A stretch of 40,400 nt of DNA. It comes from Oscillospiraceae bacterium. GTDB taxonomy: Bacteria > Bacillota > Clostridia > Oscillospirales > Oscillospiraceae. Positions 39,031 through 40,400 of this stretch are shown here, one piece after another; the stretch's first letter is position 1; the number at the start of each line of letters is the position of its first letter. The translations under genes and the position numbers were made by a program. The notes under the pieces were generated by a model. That model was not told where the DNA came from, made no database searches, and saw only the letters and a program-made list of their open reading frames with translations. The stretch covers positions 28,341 to 68,740 of the forward strand of contig WRNV01000003.1 in NCBI GenBank assembly GCA_009776445.1. Direction: 5' to 3'.

Positions 39031-40319
39031 CTGTTCGAATTACAAAACCAATACTGGGCGGTTCGGTATGCGCGATCGCTTCCAAATCTGAAGCTCATCG
39101 GCTGTTGATATGCGCCGCGCTGGCGGATTCCGCGACACATATATCTTGTCCGGAGCGTTCCGAAGACATTGACGCCACTGCACGCTGTTTGCGTGCGCTG
39201 GGAGCGGGATCGAGATATTACGGAAACGGGTTTATTATAACACCTATCGACCGGGACGCGGAAAACCAGCCGGAATATGCGCTGGATTGTGGTGAAAGCG
39301 GCTCTACTCTGCGCTTTTTGCTACCGGTTTGCGGTTCGCTATTTTCGAAAACAGTTTTTAATATGGGCGGACGGTTGCCTAAGCGCCCGTTGTCAGAGCT
39401 GTGCGACGAAATGGCCGCGCATGGCTGCTCGTTCTCAAACCAGGGTAGTTCACCTCTGGTGTGTATGGGTCGGCTGGAGAGCGGAACGTTTACATTACCG
39501 GGAAATGTATCATCACAATTCGTTAGTGGGCTGCTGTTCGCGCTGCCACTGCTTTCGGGCGATAGCCGGATTTGCGTAACCGGTGTTCTGGAGTCACGGC
39601 CTTATGTGGATATGACCCTGGACGCGTTGCAATTGTATGGGGTTGAAATTATCGAAGAAGAGCAGAATGTTTTCAGTATAGCCGGTAACCAAACATTCTG
39701 TTCTCCCCAAAACGCCCGGGTTGGTGGCGATTGGTCTAACGCCGCTTTCTGGCTTTCAGCCGGGGCGATTGGGCAAAACAGCGTGACCTGTACCAACCTT
39801 GACCCAGCTTCGAGACAAGGCGACCGCGCTATAGCCGAACTATTGTCCCGTTTCGGAGCTCGGGTATTGTGGGGTGTTGATTATTTAACGGTAAGCCCCG
39901 GCGCGTTGCGCGGCATAGACGTCGAAGTTGGAGACACACCCGACTTGGCACCGGCGCTTGCCGCCGTGGCTTCAATAGCGGAGGGCAAAACCGTTATTCG
40001 AAACGCCGGACGGCTAAGGAGCAAGGAAAGCGACAGACTCCGCGCCATTGCCTCGTTTCTAACCGATTTGGGCGCGGATATTTCAGAAACCAGTGACGGG
40101 TTGACCATTATTGGGAAAAAGACGTTAAAAGGCGGTGAAACGTGGTCATACGGTGATCACCGCATTGCAATGTCGGCGGCAATCGTATCCGCCAGGTGCG
40201 ACGAGCCTGTTGTGATCAGAGGCGCAGAGGCAGTTAGAAAATCGTATCAGGGATTTTTTGAAGACTTTTGCGATTCATTGGGCGGCGAGATTGAAATCGT
40301 TAAAGTGGCTAGTGGCTAG
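39027..40319 (+). CDS. aroA: 3-Phosphoshikimate 1-carboxyvinyltransferase (EPSP synthase)
   Basis: A 430-residue enzyme adding PEP to shikimate-3-phosphate. Motifs are the N-terminal AIASKSEAHRLLICAALAD, the LDCGESGSTLRFLLPVCG loop, GNVSSQFVSGLLFALPLL, GDWSNAAFWLSAGAI, RLRSKESDRLRAI and YGDHRIAMSAAI. All active-site blocks are present. The ATG at 39027 overlaps the aroB stop by 4 nt and follows GGAG. The frame upstream, inside aroB, is not part of the gene. The 3' end and stop lie in a short heptamer array. Confidence 0.96.
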   Translation: MTVRITKPILGGSVCAIASKSEAHRLLICAALADSATHISCPERSEDIDATARCLRALGAGSRYYGNGFIITPIDRDAENQPEYALDCGESGSTLRFLLPVCGSLFSKTVFNMGGRLPKRPLSELCDEMAAHGCSFSNQGSSPLVCMGRLESGTFTLPGNVSSQFVSGLLFALPLLSGDSRICVTGVLESRPYVDMTLDALQLYGVEIIEEEQNVFSIAGNQTFCSPQNARVGGDWSNAAFWLSAGAIGQNSVTCTNLDPASRQGDRAIAELLSRFGARVLWGVDYLTVSPGALRGIDVEVGDTPDLAPALAAVASIAEGKTVIRNAGRLRSKESDRLRAIASFLTDLGADISETSDGLTIIGKKTLKGGETWSYGDHRIAMSAAIVSARCDEPVVIRGAEAVRKSYQGFFEDFCDSLGGEIEIVKVASG

Positions 40320-40346
40320 CGGATATTAGTTAGCGGATAATAATTT
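40305..40346. repeat. Heptamer array across the aroA stop codon
   Basis: Six 7-bp units in register: GTGGCTA twice, GCGGATA, TTAGTTA, GCGGATA and ATAATTT. It starts in the last aroA codons (VASG-stop) and continues past the stop. The last 50 bases of the window hold nothing else recognised. Confidence 0.5.
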
Positions 40347-40400
40347 ATGGATGGGTAGTGAGTATAGCATGTCGTCGACTTATGGTAATAATTTAAAAAT

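Overview
The window looks like a chromosomal stretch of a strictly anaerobic, low-to-mid GC member of the Bacillota (class Clostridia). The evidence is an HPr/enzyme I/EIIA phosphotransferase set, a T-box leader, NrdR, a bifunctional class A penicillin-binding protein without outer-membrane genes, ComEC, a small DUF1292 protein, an RNase M5-like Toprim protein, and oxygen-sensitive enzymes (indolepyruvate:ferredoxin oxidoreductase, anaerobic ribonucleotide reductase and its radical-SAM activase). Closer taxonomy cannot be read from the sequence alone.

Layout. (1) 1-6.3 kb: aromatic/2-oxo-acid metabolism. It holds the end of an acyl-CoA ligase, an OFA-type MFS transporter, iorA-iorB, a phenylacetate-CoA-ligase-like enzyme and a tandem ACT-domain protein. 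(2) 6.3-8.9 kb: an accessory islet. A DUF3990 protein and an XRE regulator run leftward and a HipA-like kinase runs rightward; between them is a 24-bp perfect palindrome. (3) 8.9-13.1 kb, minus strand: crr, ptsH, a CBM9-like protein, nagA and ptsI, a compact amino-sugar/PTS operon whose HPr lacks Ser46. (4) 13.2-15.5 kb: a polar amino acid ABC importer. (5) 15.5-20.4 kb: a class A PBP, DUF1292, a probable 6S RNA and a parvulin-like foldase, ending in a strong terminator. (6) 20.4-21.6 kb, minus strand: three V-ATPase peripheral subunit genes (G/H, I, E) without catalytic or membrane-rotor genes. The I and E products appear internally shortened. (7) 21.7-24.5 kb: an E2-acyltransferase-like protein lacking the catalytic His, then nrdR-purF. 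(8) 24.7-30.1 kb, minus strand: DUF975, YfbR-like nucleotidase, comEC, holA and an RNase M5-like gene. (9) 30.3-34.8 kb: nrdD-nrdG-asnS, with candidate tandem NrdR boxes at the promoter. (10) 35-40.3 kb: an Rrf2 regulator, then a probable tyrosine T-box controlling aroF-tyrA-aroB-aroA, which overlap translationally.

The most distinctive feature not explained by genes is a 142-143 bp palindromic repeat. It occurs four times in both orientations, plus one shortened relative. It is flanked by exact 8-bp direct repeats at two sites and a degenerate one at a third, so it behaves like a non-autonomous transposable element (MITE). One copy has rewritten the 3' end of the RNase M5-like gene. No transposase, CRISPR array, rRNA or tRNA was seen in the window.
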